A DNA stretch of 64,000 bases from Psychrosphaera saromensis (GCF_002954545.1 NZ_MSCH01000003.1:1018824-1082823), one strand, 5' to 3'. Counted from the first letter of the stretch, positions 1 to 12,703 are shown. The notes: generated from the sequence alone by a model not told the origin. A program made the numbers and translations.

Positions 1-622
<622 letters not shown>

Positions 623-733
623 TACATAAAGTTATGAGATTTACTCGTGTCCACACAGATAATTAATTACGAATTGTGAGCAAGAAGAAGTTACAGGTAG
701 GTGGCATAAGTTAGCGCTTGTGGCATTTTATAT

Positions 734-810
<77 letters not shown>

Positions 811-932
811 AATTTAGCGATATGCTTCGTTATTTGACTCGTCGTGTGGAAACCACACGTCCTCATCAAATGCCTAGCCTAGCACTAAATTACCATTATC
901 TAATTATTTAGGTAATGTACCATCAAATAGAT

Positions 933-1008
933 GGGGCTATAGCTCAGCTGGGAGAGCGCTTCCCTTGCACGGAAGAGGTCTGCGGTTCGATCCCGCATAG
1001 CTCCACCA
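933..1008 (+). tRNA. alaT: tRNA-Ala (TGC anticodon)
   Basis: This is a 76-base cloverleaf. The acceptor stem pairs GGGGCTA with TAGCTCC, the anticodon TGC is at 966-968, the T-loop is TTCGATC, and CCA is encoded at 1006-1008. It follows tRNA-Ile in the rRNA spacer, the standard Ile-Ala arrangement. Confidence 0.97.
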
Positions 1009-1096
1009 CTTCTTCTTAAATGAACATAAGCTCAAATAAATACACATTAAGTGGTTAACTTTAGTGTCTATTTATTTGAGTTTTTTAAAACTCAAT

Positions 1097-1109
1097 TGCT
1101 CTTTAACAA
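1097..1109 (+). promoter_or_regulatory. boxA antitermination site before 23S
   Basis: TGCTCTTTAACAA matches the rRNA boxA element bound by NusB/S10, which lets RNA polymerase resist Rho while transcribing rRNA. It lies about 180 bases before the 23S gene, the usual spacer position. The rest of the 1009-1289 spacer holds leader and processing-stem sequence and no gene. Confidence 0.8.
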
Positions 1110-1289
1110 ATTGGAAAGCTGAATAAAAAATAAAGGTATAAATCTTATTTTAGTTCTTAGGAATTAGAATGAGTAATTTGTATCACTGTAAGAGAAAACT
1201 CAAGCGTTATTTATGTCGATTGTGTTTTTAGCGAACGCAATCAAAATGGCATAACCTACGACTTAGTGCGAGAGCATTTAAGGTTGTAT

Positions 1290-4178
<2,889 letters not shown>

Positions 4179-4287
4179 ACAACGCTTAAGTGTTCTTGAA
4201 CGTTGATACAAATTACATACTTTATTTTTTACTTAACTGATTATTCGGTTAAGAAGCTTTCCATTGTTAAATACGCAATAACGCTTT

Positions 4288-4406
4288 TGTCTGGTGGCAA
4301 TAGCGCTGTGGTCCCACCTGAATCCATTTCGAACTCAGAAGTGAAACGCAGTTGCGGCGATGGTAGTGTGGCAGTCGCCATGCGAGAGTAGCTCACCGCC
4401 AGACTC
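4288..4406 (+). rRNA. rrf: 5S ribosomal RNA
   Basis: About 119 bases with the terminal helix TGTCTGG / CCAGACT. The conserved 5S interior is visible, including GTGGTCCCACCTGA, CGAACTCAGAAGTGAAACG and ATGCGAGAGTAG. It lies about 110 bases after 23S and closes the rRNA operon. The exact ends are estimated from the closing helix. Confidence 0.95.
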
Positions 4407-4415
4407 CTATTAGAG

Positions 4416-4448
4416 AAACCCGTTGATCGTAAGATTGACGGGTTTTTT
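4416..4448 (+). terminator. rRNA operon terminator
   Basis: A stem of about 13 bp (AAACCCGTTGATC with GATTGACGGGTTT, including two G-T pairs) closes on a GTAA loop and runs into six T residues. It sits just after 5S, where an intrinsic rrn terminator belongs. Confidence 0.9.
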
Positions 4449-4606
4449 GCATCTGCGCCTATAATATTGCGCAAAAATGACACATATACACTGAAACGAT
4501 AGCTTAATCGACGACTTACTGATTAAATTCTGTTCGTAGTCGAGTTTTAAATCCATAGATCAGTCTATCTTCAGTCCAGAATTATTTTATTTGTAGGGTG
4601 TTTCAC

Positions 4607-5599
4607 ATGAGTACTAAAACTATTGATCGCAGATTCTGTGTTGCCCCAATGCTAGATTGGACGGATAGACATTGTCGGTACTTTTATCGCCTTATGAGTA
4701 AAAATACTGTCTTGTATACCGAGATGGTTACAACGGGCGCTATTATTCACGGTAAAGGTGATTACTTAAAATTCAATAGCGAAGAACAACCTGTTGCTCT
4801 ACAGCTAGGAGGAAGCGATCCTGTTGCTCTAGCACATTGTGCTAAATTAGCAGAAGAACGTGGCTATGATGAAGTTAACTTAAACGTTGGTTGCCCATCA
4901 GATCGAGTACAAAATGGCATGTTTGGCGCTTGTTTAATGGCTAAACCAGAGTTAGTAGCTGAATGTGTTAAAGCAATGAAAGAGGTAACGTCAATTCCTA
5001 TTACCGTGAAATCTAGAATTGGTATTGATGATTTTGATAGTTTTGAATTTTTAGCTGACTTTATTAAAATTGTAAAAGAGGCTGGCTGCACCACATTTAT
5101 CATACATGCACGAAAAGCTTGGTTAACTGGACTTAGTCCGAAACAAAATAGAGATGTCCCTCCGCTAGATTATGATCGAGTTTATAAAATTAAACAGATG
5201 TTTCCTGAATTAGAAATAATCATTAATGGTGGGATTAAAACCTTAGAAGAAAGTGTTGAGCATTTAAAATATGTCGATGGTGTAATGTTAGGCCGAGAGA
5301 TTTATCAAAATCCATATATTTTAGCCGATGTTGATAAAGTGATTTACCAAGAGCCTGACTTCAGTCCTTTATCTAGAGTTGAGGTTATGAATAAATTGGC
5401 AAGCTATATTACTAAACACGAAAGTGAAGACGGAAAAGCTTGGCATGTATTGCGCCACATAATGGGCTTATTTCAAGGGTTACCTGGAGCCAAGATATGG
5501 CGACGCAATTTAAGTGAAAATGCTGTTAGATCAGAGAAAAGTGGTGCTGAATTAATGGAAGATGCCAGTAGCTTTTTTAGGCAGAGTGAAAATAACTAA
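4607..5599 (+). CDS. dusA: tRNA-dihydrouridine(20/20a) synthase DusA
   Basis: An FMN- and NADPH-dependent enzyme that reduces uridines 20/20a in the tRNA D-loop. The 330-residue protein shows the DusA signature: [15 protein letters not shown] at the N-terminus, [13 protein letters not shown], and [20 protein letters not shown] containing the catalytic cysteine. These lie within a TIM barrel followed by a helical tRNA-binding domain. ATG 4607 is chosen because TAGGGTG lies 6 bases upstream; an in-frame GTG at 4598 lacks a spaced ribosome site. It is monocistronic, directly after the rRNA operon. DusA rather than DusB or DusC is judged from near-continuous likeness to the E. coli DusA sequence as remembered. 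Confidence 0.95.
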   Translation: MSTKTIDRRFCVAPMLDWTDRHCRYFYRLMSKNTVLYTEMVTTGAIIHGKGDYLKFNSEEQPVALQLGGSDPVALAHCAKLAEERGYDEVNLNVGCPSDRVQNGMFGACLMAKPELVAECVKAMKEVTSIPITVKSRIGIDDFDSFEFLADFIKIVKEAGCTTFIIHARKAWLTGLSPKQNRDVPPLDYDRVYKIKQMFPELEIIINGGIKTLEESVEHLKYVDGVMLGREIYQNPYILADVDKVIYQEPDFSPLSRVEVMNKLASYITKHESEDGKAWHVLRHIMGLFQGLPGAKIWRRNLSENAVRSEKSGAELMEDASSFFRQSENN

Positions 5600-5789
5600 A
5601 TAGTGGTTAATCTTGCTAATTAACTGTTTTTACATAAATCTGATTTTACTTTTATTTATGTAATAAATATAAAAAAACCATTAAAAACAAGCAGATAAAT
5701 TAAATTAACCTAATGGCACAACCTTTGTAATAAAAGACTCGACTAAGTAAATTAATTAAATAACTAATTAATAAAATTTGGAGAGAGTC

Positions 5790-6035
5790 ATGCAATCATT
5801 AGTATTAGTAACAAGTTTAATTTTATCAGGCCCAAGCACAACTATCGCAACTTTTGATAGTGCTGAAGATTTAAAGTCCGTAATAGAAGTACAGGTTAAT
5901 CGAGTAAATAATATTGTATTAGCTAGAGCGGCTGTTGATGCACAAGATACATTTTTATACCAGGCAAAACATGCAATCAGAACTGCAAAAGCTGATGCTG
6001 AAATAGGTGTAACTTATGAACTGGCTGCTAAATAA
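5790..6035 (+). CDS. Small unknown protein with N-terminal hydrophobic segment
   Basis: An 81-residue protein of unrecognised family. ATG 5790 follows a strong GGAGAGAG ribosome site; a TTG at 5778 extends the frame but overlaps that site. Residues 1-15 are hydrophobic (signal- or anchor-like), and the rest is helical and Ala-rich with evenly spread charges. Its stop overlaps the start of the next small ORF (TAATG), so the two are probably translated together. No function can be assigned. It is likely envelope-associated, judged only from the hydrophobic start. Confidence 0.6.
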   Translation: MQSLVLVTSLILSGPSTTIATFDSAEDLKSVIEVQVNRVNNIVLARAAVDAQDTFLYQAKHAIRTAKADAEIGVTYELAAK

Positions 6036-6187
6036 TGCTGTTCAGTATGGTTACCCTATTTATAGTGGCATTATCACCAGTAATTAGCCTAGCACTAGCG
6101 TACTCTATATTTATTGCGTTTGAAGCAAGGTTAGCTATGAAGACATTATCAAACTTGAATCTGCTAAATAAAAAAATTGTGGAGTAG
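6035..6187 (+). CDS. Small membrane protein coupled to the preceding ORF
   Basis: A 50-residue ORF starting on the A of the previous stop codon (TAATG), the classic layout for translational coupling. Residues 1-29 form one long hydrophobic segment, probably one transmembrane helix, followed by a short basic tail. No family is recognised. The overlap and the shared membrane flavour suggest that it works with the 81-residue protein. Because of its size, an automatic caller could easily miss it. Confidence 0.5.
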   Translation: MLFSMVTLFIVALSPVISLALAYSIFIAFEARLAMKTLSNLNLLNKKIVE

Positions 6188-6212
6188 TTTTTTACTCCGC
6201 AATCATTCTAGT

Positions 6213-6308
6213 AAAATCCCAAAATCCCAAAATCCCAAAATCCCAAAATCCCAAAATCCCAAAATCCCAAAATCCCAAAATCCCAAAATCCCAAAATCCC
6301 AAAATCCT
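6213..6308 (+). repeat. 8-bp tandem array, AAAATCCC x 11 plus one variant
   Basis: Eleven perfect copies of AAAATCCC (6213-6300) are followed by AAAATCCT and a partial unit. The array lies between the coupled small ORFs and the PspC-domain gene. A frame reads through it (24-base super-period, lysine/proline-rich), but it lacks a credible start and is not called. Just before it, GGAGTA and TACTCC at 6181-6198 can form a small hairpin. Perfect unit identity implies recent slippage. Confidence 0.9.
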
Positions 6309-6476
6309 AAAATTTGGCTATTTAAGCCAGTCGAGTGGCTAATATCACTAAGTGCTATTTTCTACATCACCATAACGAATAATTAACTCAATAAAAACAA
6401 GTAGATAGGCTTTTTTAATAAATGGCATGTTGATTGTAATGTATTGGTTAATTAAATGTTAAATATTGGAGTCGTT

Positions 6477-6683
6477 ATGAAAGAAAAATATGTAGGTAAC
6501 CCTATTACAAAAGATTTATTGAATAGAAAATTGTCAGGCGTATGTGCAGGGATAGCCAAGCATTATAATATGCCTATTATTTCGGTAAGAGTGATCACTG
6601 TCATCGTTGGTATTTTAGTACCACTTCCTGCTGTCTTTGCGTACTTGCTAGCCGCTTTCTTAATGCCTACTAATCGCTACTAA
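6477..6683 (+). CDS. PspC-domain small membrane protein
   Basis: A 68-residue PspC-domain protein. The pattern LNRKLSGVCAGIAKHYNM followed by a hydrophobic helix (VRVITVIVGILVPLPAVFAYLLAAFLMP) is typical of the domain, which signals membrane stress in the Psp response and also occurs in stand-alone proteins. Stand-alone copies do not imply a full Psp system, and no pspA or pspF is visible here. ATG 6477 is preferred over 6456 because GGAG lies 7-10 bases upstream. It sits 15 bases before the next membrane-protein gene and is probably cotranscribed with it. Confidence 0.85.
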   Translation: MKEKYVGNPITKDLLNRKLSGVCAGIAKHYNMPIISVRVITVIVGILVPLPAVFAYLLAAFLMPTNRY

Positions 6684-6698
6684 GTTAAGGAGAGTAAT

Positions 6699-7034
6699 AT
6701 GAGTACAATATTAAAAGTGTTTTTTATCTCGTTCTGTTGCGCAGTTGTCTGGATGTTAAGCTCATGGCCTGAAGTGATTGTTATAACGGAATATCATAAT
6801 GGCTTTGATCAGCCAACGGTTATCACAGGCGCTGCAACGCCACTTATTATTTTAGCCGCTGCTATTTTATTAATCGTTATGTTCAGTCTAGTAGGCGTAG
6901 CACTAATGACTATTTGCATAGTATTAGTCCCGTTAATGTTGATTGGCGTTTTCTTTTCTTGGCCTGTGTTGTTTGTGGGAGTAGTATTGTACTGGCTGTT
7001 TAAACAATCAAGTCATCAAAAAGTGCAGGATTAA
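6699..7034 (+). CDS. Membrane protein of unknown function
   Basis: A 111-residue protein with about three to four hydrophobic helices (residues ~5-25, 45-70, 70-88 and 88-103) and a short charged C-terminus. No family is recognised. A ribosome site AAGGAG precedes ATG 6699. It lies between the PspC-domain gene and the copper chaperone gene, so an inner-membrane role linked to envelope maintenance is plausible but not shown. Confidence 0.65.
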   Translation: MSTILKVFFISFCCAVVWMLSSWPEVIVITEYHNGFDQPTVITGAATPLIILAAAILLIVMFSLVGVALMTICIVLVPLMLIGVFFSWPVLFVGVVLYWLFKQSSHQKVQD

Positions 7035-7089
7035 ATAGGCGTAACTAACCGATTTTGATATTGTAACCTTAATATTAAAAGGAGCTCAT

Positions 7090-7530
7090 ATGAATAAATT
7101 TTTAACTTTGCTAATCGTGTTAACAGGGCTTTATTGCCAATCTACTTTTGCATTAGATATAGAAGTAAAAAATGGAGTAGTTAGAGCACCAATTCCTGGT
7201 ATGGCAAATACAGTCGGTTATATGGAATTAACCAATAACAGTAATGACAATATTATATTAACCTCTGCTAAATCTGCTGTTGCTGACAGAGTTGAAGTTC
7301 ACGATCATATTATGAATGATGGCGTTATGAAAATGGTTAAGCTAGACAGTTTAACCATAACGGCAAATGAAACTAAACGTTTTCAGACTGGTGGTTTACA
7401 CTTAATGTTCATCGGTTTAGACCATAAAGAAGCAATGAAGAAAACGATTGATGTGACCTTTATTTTTCAAGATGGTAGTGAGCAGGTTGTAACGTTTAAC
7501 GTTAAATCAATTCATCAACATCATCACTAA
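7090..7530 (+). CDS. Periplasmic copper chaperone, PCu(A)C family
   Basis: A 146-residue secreted protein. Residues 1-21 are a signal peptide ending TFA, followed by a PCu(A)C cupredoxin-like domain. The copper-ligand pattern is visible: VEVHDHIM, then VMKMV, then GGLHLMF, corresponding to the H-M-H-M set of the family. These proteins carry Cu(I) in the periplasm, usually towards the CuA centre of cytochrome oxidase or for general copper handling. The C-terminus ends in HQHHH, a possible extra metal site. AAAAGGAG precedes the start. It is followed 17 bases later by the DUF2333 gene. Confidence 0.88.
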   Translation: MNKFLTLLIVLTGLYCQSTFALDIEVKNGVVRAPIPGMANTVGYMELTNNSNDNIILTSAKSAVADRVEVHDHIMNDGVMKMVKLDSLTITANETKRFQTGGLHLMFIGLDHKEAMKKTIDVTFIFQDGSEQVVTFNVKSIHQHHH

Positions 7531-7547
7531 GAAGTAGGAATAACAAA

Positions 7548-8525
7548 ATGTATAAGTGGTTTAGTGCAGGTATTGTGACATTCGTTGTATTCTTCCTGTT
7601 GCTTGCGCAGTATTGGAGTTTTATGCCCGATACGTTTGACGTAGAAAAGGTATCAATTGAGAAAGCCCAAAGTTTGAATGTGTCTCCTGTTACTGGGTTT
7701 ACAACAACAAATACATTAATTGAAGTCACTGAGCGCTTATTGAACAAGCCTGGTGGTTATTTAACTAATGACATTATGCCTCCAGGTGTATTTTTAGATA
7801 ATGTACCTGCGTTTGAATTTGGTGCGTTAGAAATGATCCGTGATATGGCATTAACTCTGCGTAAAGATTTTAGTCGTTCACAGTCACAATCGTTAGAAAA
7901 CCCATATTTAAAAATTGCTCAACCTCAGTTTAATATCGACTCAAAGTCATGGGCTTGGCCGAGTGCTGAATCAGAATATAGCAAAGCAATTGAAGCATTA
8001 ATTAAATATCGCGACACATTAGCCGATAACGAACAAGGCAATGGTCAGTTTTATGCTCGCGCCGACAACTTAAGAGATTGGTTAGGCGAAGTTGAAAAAC
8101 GTTTAGGTAGCTTAAGTCAAAGACTTAGCGCAAGTGTTGGCCAAGATAGGATCAATACAGATTTATCTGGTGAGGCCGAAGCAAGCCAATCTACTTTTAC
8201 TTCATCTAATTTAATGGTGAAGACAAGTTGGTGGAAAATAGACGATGTGTTTTACGAAGCGCGTGGTGCTAGTTGGGCTTTATTACATTTTTTAAAAGCA
8301 ATTGAAGTTGATTTTGCTAGCACGTTAGAAAAGAAAAACGCGTTAACCAGTCTTCGTCAAATCATTAGAGAGTTGGAGTCTACCCAAGAGTCAGTTTGGA
8401 GCCCAATGATCTTAAATGGTAGTGGTTTTGGATTGTTAGCCAATCATTCTTTAGTTATGGCTAATTATATTTCCAGAGCTAACGCGGCAATAATTGATTT
8501 AAATAAGTTATTAATACAGGGATAA
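7548..8525 (+). CDS. DUF2333 family membrane-anchored protein
   Basis: A 325-residue protein with one N-terminal transmembrane helix (residues ~5-25) and a large, probably periplasmic, helical domain. The stretch NKPGGYLTNDIMPPGVFLDN and the later KTSWWKIDDVFYEARGASWALLHFL are what I recognise as DUF2333 hallmarks. The biochemical function is unknown. It sits in an apparent cluster with the PCuAC chaperone (17 bases upstream) and an outer-membrane barrel (10 bases downstream), suggesting an envelope role. Confidence 0.8.
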   Translation: MYKWFSAGIVTFVVFFLLLAQYWSFMPDTFDVEKVSIEKAQSLNVSPVTGFTTTNTLIEVTERLLNKPGGYLTNDIMPPGVFLDNVPAFEFGALEMIRDMALTLRKDFSRSQSQSLENPYLKIAQPQFNIDSKSWAWPSAESEYSKAIEALIKYRDTLADNEQGNGQFYARADNLRDWLGEVEKRLGSLSQRLSASVGQDRINTDLSGEAEASQSTFTSSNLMVKTSWWKIDDVFYEARGASWALLHFLKAIEVDFASTLEKKNALTSLRQIIRELESTQESVWSPMILNGSGFGLLANHSLVMANYISRANAAIIDLNKLLIQG

Positions 8526-8535
8526 ATATTCAGCA

Positions 8536-9291
8536 ATGAGGCATTTACTAAGAAATACTTTCGTACTTTTAATTTGCCTGTTTAGCTTTGCTGTTAAGGC
8601 TGAAAATTCGTTGCAATTGTCAGCTGGCCTTTCTGTTTGGAGTTCAACTCCAGATGGTAGTTTTGGTCAAACGGCTGACTCTGTACTGACATTAGATAAA
8701 AAATCTGGCGTACAATATAATTACTACTTTACGTTAGAACACCAAGTTCAATTTGTACCTAATCTTAAACTCGCAAAAACGTCTACATCAAACGAATCTT
8801 CATCTACGTTAACTAAAACGTTTGTATTTAATGACACCTTGTTCCGCGTGGCTTCTGTATTAGACGTTGAATCCACTTATGAACAGTTCGATGTTATTAC
8901 TTATTTTGAGATATTAGACACTCGAACATTCGAGTTTGATTTAGGTATGACATTTAGACAGCACTCTATACATAACCAACTTGCCAATCAAACCGATAGT
9001 TCAGAGAATACCTCTAGCAATATATCGGATATTCAATTATTGGCTTTTGCTGCAGGGAAGTTTAATTTACCTTTGCTAAACGTTGGCATGTTTGTAGAAA
9101 CAAGCTTTTTGAACACCAGTGCTTATGATCTGCAAGTAGGCGTTAACTATTCCGTCCAGATAACTGAATTAGCTGAAACCTATTTACAAGTAGGGGTCAA
9201 AAAACAAAACATTGAGTTTACAAATTTAGATGGCGTTTACACTCAACTTGACTGGCAAGCTTTGTTTCTTGGAATGGATGTTCGCTTTTAA
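8536..9291 (+). CDS. Outer-membrane beta-barrel protein (TIGR04219-like)
   Basis: A 251-residue protein with a signal peptide (residues 1-22, ending VKA). The rest is amphipathic beta strands and ends in an aromatic residue (MDVRF), as integral outer-membrane proteins do. The order of features (LQLSAGLSVWSSTPDGSFG, then a strand pair FTLEHQVQFVPNLKL, then YFEILD and LDLGMTFR-like strands) resembles the TIGR04219 family. The function is unknown. Its stop overlaps by 4 bases the stop of the convergent gene, so transcripts from both sides run into each other. Confidence 0.7.
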   Translation: MRHLLRNTFVLLICLFSFAVKAENSLQLSAGLSVWSSTPDGSFGQTADSVLTLDKKSGVQYNYYFTLEHQVQFVPNLKLAKTSTSNESSSTLTKTFVFNDTLFRVASVLDVESTYEQFDVITYFEILDTRTFEFDLGMTFRQHSIHNQLANQTDSSENTSSNISDIQLLAFAAGKFNLPLLNVGMFVETSFLNTSAYDLQVGVNYSVQITELAETYLQVGVKKQNIEFTNLDGVYTQLDWQALFLGMDVRF

Positions 9292-10181
9292 ACTACCGAA
9301 TCGGTATTGGATGAAATATCTAATAAAGTATTAAAGTCAGACAGTAAACTATTTAAATACCCCTTATTAAATTCCGTAGTGATTAATTTGCACAACTCAT
9401 TACCGGTCTGAGTTAGTTTGTAATATGTCAGTATCACTTCCTTTTGTTTCACCTTGAGCTTGTAACTTTTTCCAAGGTAGGACAAATTAATAGTTTCTTG
9501 ATGTAAATAAGGTGCCGACTCAATCTCTTGTTCATAAATAAGTCCGAGTTCAGCCAAACAAATTATTTGAGGGTAGGACAAACCAAACTTGTTTAGATTA
9601 ATCGTCTTTCTATTGTTATTAGAAAAGATCGACATAAACGTTGGTTTTTTATAAATCCCCGTTAATATTTTTGCACTTTTATCATCACCAACTCTGCTGG
9701 TTAAGTTAATGGCTTTATAGAAAAGCAGAGCTTCTTTGGTGCTCAATTCAGATAGTACTTTCAAGCTTTTATAAGAGAAGGTACCTATTTGGCTTAGTTC
9801 CACGGCTATGATCTTTGCCCATAATTCATGCATAGTATGGGAGTAACTGTGTTTAGCCAACTCAGTAAACTTCATCATCCAATCTAAATCCAATCGGTCA
9901 AATTGAGCGTCTTGATTGATATATTCAAGAGCCAGACTGAATATTTTTTCTAGATTATTTTGTTGACGAGAAACCACCAGTTGAGTGCGCTTCTGTGCAC
10001 GCTGATAAGTATTTAGCTCAGGATTTTTTAATATTACTTTATCGCCACTAGCGACTTCTCGTATTGCCTTTTCTGACTCAGGTACGTCATCGGAAGCAAC
10101 AATATCAAAGTCGATACTTGTTGTTTGTCTTAATAGAGATAAGTATTTTGCTCTTGATGGGTGCAACGTTGAGTTAGACAT
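9288..10181 (-). CDS. Conserved hypothetical protein, TIGR03899-like
   Basis: A 297-residue soluble protein, mostly helical, without signal peptide or membrane segment. The segment YQRAQKRTQLVVSRQQNNLEKIFSLA and the following DWMMKFTELAKHSYSHTMHELWAKIIAVEL recall the TIGR03899 / DUF2806-like group, where helical repeats follow a central tryptophan-rich motif. The role is unknown. It is transcribed alone and converges on the barrel gene. The downstream-facing riboswitch region for btuB begins about 320 bases from its start. Confidence 0.6.
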   Translation of the reverse strand: MSNSTLHPSRAKYLSLLRQTTSIDFDIVASDDVPESEKAIREVASGDKVILKNPELNTYQRAQKRTQLVVSRQQNNLEKIFSLALEYINQDAQFDRLDLDWMMKFTELAKHSYSHTMHELWAKIIAVELSQIGTFSYKSLKVLSELSTKEALLFYKAINLTSRVGDDKSAKILTGIYKKPTFMSIFSNNNRKTINLNKFGLSYPQIICLAELGLIYEQEIESAPYLHQETINLSYLGKSYKLKVKQKEVILTYYKLTQTGNELCKLITTEFNKGYLNSLLSDFNTLLDISSNTDSVV

Positions 10182-10504
10182 AATATTAAATAGACTCCAA
10201 AACTGATGTCACTAAACTAATGAAATTCTTAACTTTGTCAAAGAGTATATTTAGTCACCAGCTTTTTTTGTTATTAATTGCCTCCATTATTATAGCTAAA
10301 ATGTAAGCGAGTACTCGCTACATTTTTAGATGGGATAACTTGGTTTTGTTATATATGTAAAAGAAAGGTTATTAAATATATAGATATATCGCCTTTTAAC
10401 GGTTGATTTATCTCTCTAGTTGTTGATAATCGCGGCTTAATTTAGGGAACTCTAATGCTGAGTCGTAAATCCTTAAGTTAATCATTGATGTTATTTCAGA
10501 ATTA

Positions 10505-10645
10505 ACATGGAAAAGCATTTCAAATAGCAAGTTTGAGGGAAGAAGATGCAAACTCTTCACTGCCCCCGCAACGGTGTTCACAGTTCTAAATATTGTGTTT
10601 TACAACATTTAGCTGTGTTAGTCCGAGTACTTAAACTGGCTTAAT
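10505..10645 (+). promoter_or_regulatory. Cobalamin riboswitch ahead of btuB
   Basis: The conserved core of an adenosylcobalamin aptamer is readable. AGGGAA is followed by GAAGATGCAAACTCTTC (P3-like), then CACTGCCCCCGCAACGGT (the B12 box region, 10558-10575), and on the 3' side AGTCCGAGTACT. It lies about 60-200 bases before btuB, as in E. coli and other proteobacteria, and should shut down btuB expression when the cofactor is plentiful. The outer boundaries are estimated because the P1 stem is not clear by eye. The rest of the 10182-10703 gap holds no gene. Confidence 0.88.
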
Positions 10646-10672
10646 CGATACTGTATTTCAGTACACAAATAT

Positions 10673-10691
10673 ATGATGCGGTGGGCATCAT
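10673..10691 (+). promoter_or_regulatory. Hairpin just before the btuB ribosome site
   Basis: ATGATGC and GCATCAT form a 7-bp stem with a GGTGG loop, ending 4 bases before the GAGG ribosome site (10696-10699) and 12 bases before the start codon. It is a candidate expression platform through which the riboswitch could control translation. No T-run follows, so it is not a terminator. Confidence 0.5.
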
Positions 10692-10703
10692 TAATGAGGT
10701 CTT

Positions 10704-12575
10704 ATGAACATAAAACACAATACACTTTTCAAAAAATCATTATTATCACTAACAATTGTTGGTGCTATATCTACTATGTCCACAGCTTCAGCAAATACTG
10801 AAGTTACAGCTGATGAATTAGAAACTATCACAGTTACCGCTTCACGTTCACCAATGGATGTTGCAGATTCACTTGCAAGCCAAGTGGTTATTACTCGTGC
10901 TGACATTGCTCGTATTCAACCTAAATCAGTATTAGATATGCTAGCAACAGTCGCTGGCATTGATATTTCAACATCAGGTGGTCGTGGCCAAGCTTCTTCT
11001 GTGTATATGCGTGGCGCAAACTCAGACCATACTCTTGTGTTATTAAACGGTGTTCGTATTAGTTCAGCCACACTAGGCTCTACTAATGTACAAAATATAG
11101 CTCCTGAGCTGGTTGAGCGTATAGAAATCGTAAAAGGTCCTCGTGCAGCATTATGGGGGTCAGACGCTATTGGCGGTGTGATCCAAATATTTACTCGTAA
11201 ATTAGATGGCGGCGAACACTTTATTAGCACTACTGTTGGTAGTGAAAATTATAAAATGCTAAATGCTGGTGTTGGTATTGAACATGGTGACGGTTTCACT
11301 AGCTTAAGTGTTGAGCATGAATCAGCTGACGGATTTGATGCTAAAGATGATGCGGAATTCGACAAAGATGGTTACAGCTTCAATTCTTTAGCGATTAATG
11401 GCCAACAACAACTTAACAAAGAGTTAAGCGTAAACTGGTTAGCCCAATTAGACCAAGGCGATACTGAATACGATAGTTCATACGGCGCTAACGAAAGTGA
11501 AGTTAATAACCATGTATGGCAGTTGGGCGCGATATACGACACTCAGTTTGCTAGTATAAACAACATCACACAATTTAGTGTTAGCCAAAATAGAACGTCA
11601 AATATCAATCATGGTAACGGGATCACTAAAAGCGACGGTACTCAGTATGACTCTCGCCGTAATCAGTACTCTGTAATCAATAGCAGTGAACTTTCAGCGT
11701 TGTGGCAATTAAATGTAGGTGCGGATATGTACCAAGAAACATTAAAAGGTGACGCGCAATATGATGAGACTACACGTGATACCACAGGTATATTTGCACA
11801 CGTCATGTTTAATCAAGATGAGCTATCTTCAGAACTAGCGGTTCGTAATGATGATGTTGAAGGTGTTGCATCAGAAAACACTTATAACGCCAGTGTGGGT
11901 TATCAGGTAACAGGAAGTACTCAATTAACGTTCTCAACGGGTACTGGTTTTAAAGCGCCAACATTTAACGACTTATACTACCCACTACAATGGGGATATG
12001 TTGGTAATACAGAATTAGTATCTGAAACATCATCAAGTTTTGAATTTAGCGTTAAAAATAAATTTGATAACTTGTCGGTTAATTTCAGTGTTTATAAAAC
12101 GGACATTGAAGATCTTATCGACTGGAGCGGTTCTACTGCTGAGTTTTATGTGACGCCAATTAACGTTGATAATGTTGAAATAACAGGTGCTGAATTAGGT
12201 GCTAATTACCAAGGTTTTGGTGGTACTCACCAATTCAACGTTAGTTATATTGAAGCTGAAGACGTTTCTACAGGAAATCAATTAGGTCGCCGAGCTAAAG
12301 AGCATGTTAGTTATCAATTTGATACTAGTATTGAAAAAGCTGAGTTATACGCTGAAGTTCAATACAAAGGTAAGCGTTATGATTATCTTTATGGTGGAAC
12401 TGTTGTTGAGCTAGACGGTTATGCATTAGTTAACTTAGGCGTAAGTTATCCTGTGACGAAGAATTTTAAAATTCAGGCAAAAGTGAATAATGCTTTTGAT
12501 GAAGAATATCAAAATTCGGATGGATACTTTACTCAAGGCCAGGTTGCTTATTTTGGCATTTCTTACCAAAACTAA
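10704..12575 (+). CDS. btuB: TonB-dependent vitamin B12 receptor BtuB
   Basis: The outer-membrane receptor that imports cobalamins using TonB energy. The 623-residue protein has a signal peptide (to about residue 30, SASA), a TonB box (ETITVTASR), a plug domain with the BtuB-type stretch SSVYMRGANSDHTLVLLNGVR and the IEIVKGPRAALWGSDAIGGVIQIFT motif, then a 22-strand-type barrel ending in FGISYQN. The B12 riboswitch upstream and the cobalamin salvage genes downstream support the substrate. A bidirectional terminator follows at 12653. Confidence 0.95.
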   Translation: MNIKHNTLFKKSLLSLTIVGAISTMSTASANTEVTADELETITVTASRSPMDVADSLASQVVITRADIARIQPKSVLDMLATVAGIDISTSGGRGQASSVYMRGANSDHTLVLLNGVRISSATLGSTNVQNIAPELVERIEIVKGPRAALWGSDAIGGVIQIFTRKLDGGEHFISTTVGSENYKMLNAGVGIEHGDGFTSLSVEHESADGFDAKDDAEFDKDGYSFNSLAINGQQQLNKELSVNWLAQLDQGDTEYDSSYGANESEVNNHVWQLGAIYDTQFASINNITQFSVSQNRTSNINHGNGITKSDGTQYDSRRNQYSVINSSELSALWQLNVGADMYQETLKGDAQYDETTRDTTGIFAHVMFNQDELSSELAVRNDDVEGVASENTYNASVGYQVTGSTQLTFSTGTGFKAPTFNDLYYPLQWGYVGNTELVSETSSSFEFSVKNKFDNLSVNFSVYKTDIEDLIDWSGSTAEFYVTPINVDNVEITGAELGANYQGFGGTHQFNVSYIEAEDVSTGNQLGRRAKEHVSYQFDTSIEKAELYAEVQYKGKRYDYLYGGTVVELDGYALVNLGVSYPVTKNFKIQAKVNNAFDEEYQNSDGYFTQGQVAYFGISYQN

Positions 12576-12652
12576 GCTTATATAAAAGCCGATTATAAAG
12601 GTCACATATAAATAGCGTTTATAAAGGGCTCTTATAAAGAGTCACCTGATAC

Positions 12653-12703
12653 AAAAAAGCACTTAACTATTATTGATATAATCATATAGTTAGGTGCTTT
12701 TTT
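12653..12703 (+). terminator. Bidirectional terminator after btuB
   Basis: AAAAAAGCACTTAACTAT pairs with ATAGTTAGGTGCTTTTTT across a 15-base loop. The A-run on one side and T-run on the other allow it to stop both btuB transcripts and the convergent salvage operon. Confidence 0.88.

Noticed and set aside
6177-6386. 69-codon ORF KIPKSQNP repeat protein
   Set aside because: It is a read-through of the AAAATCCC array from a GTG without a ribosome site; three units make a 24-base period that gives a false repetitive peptide.
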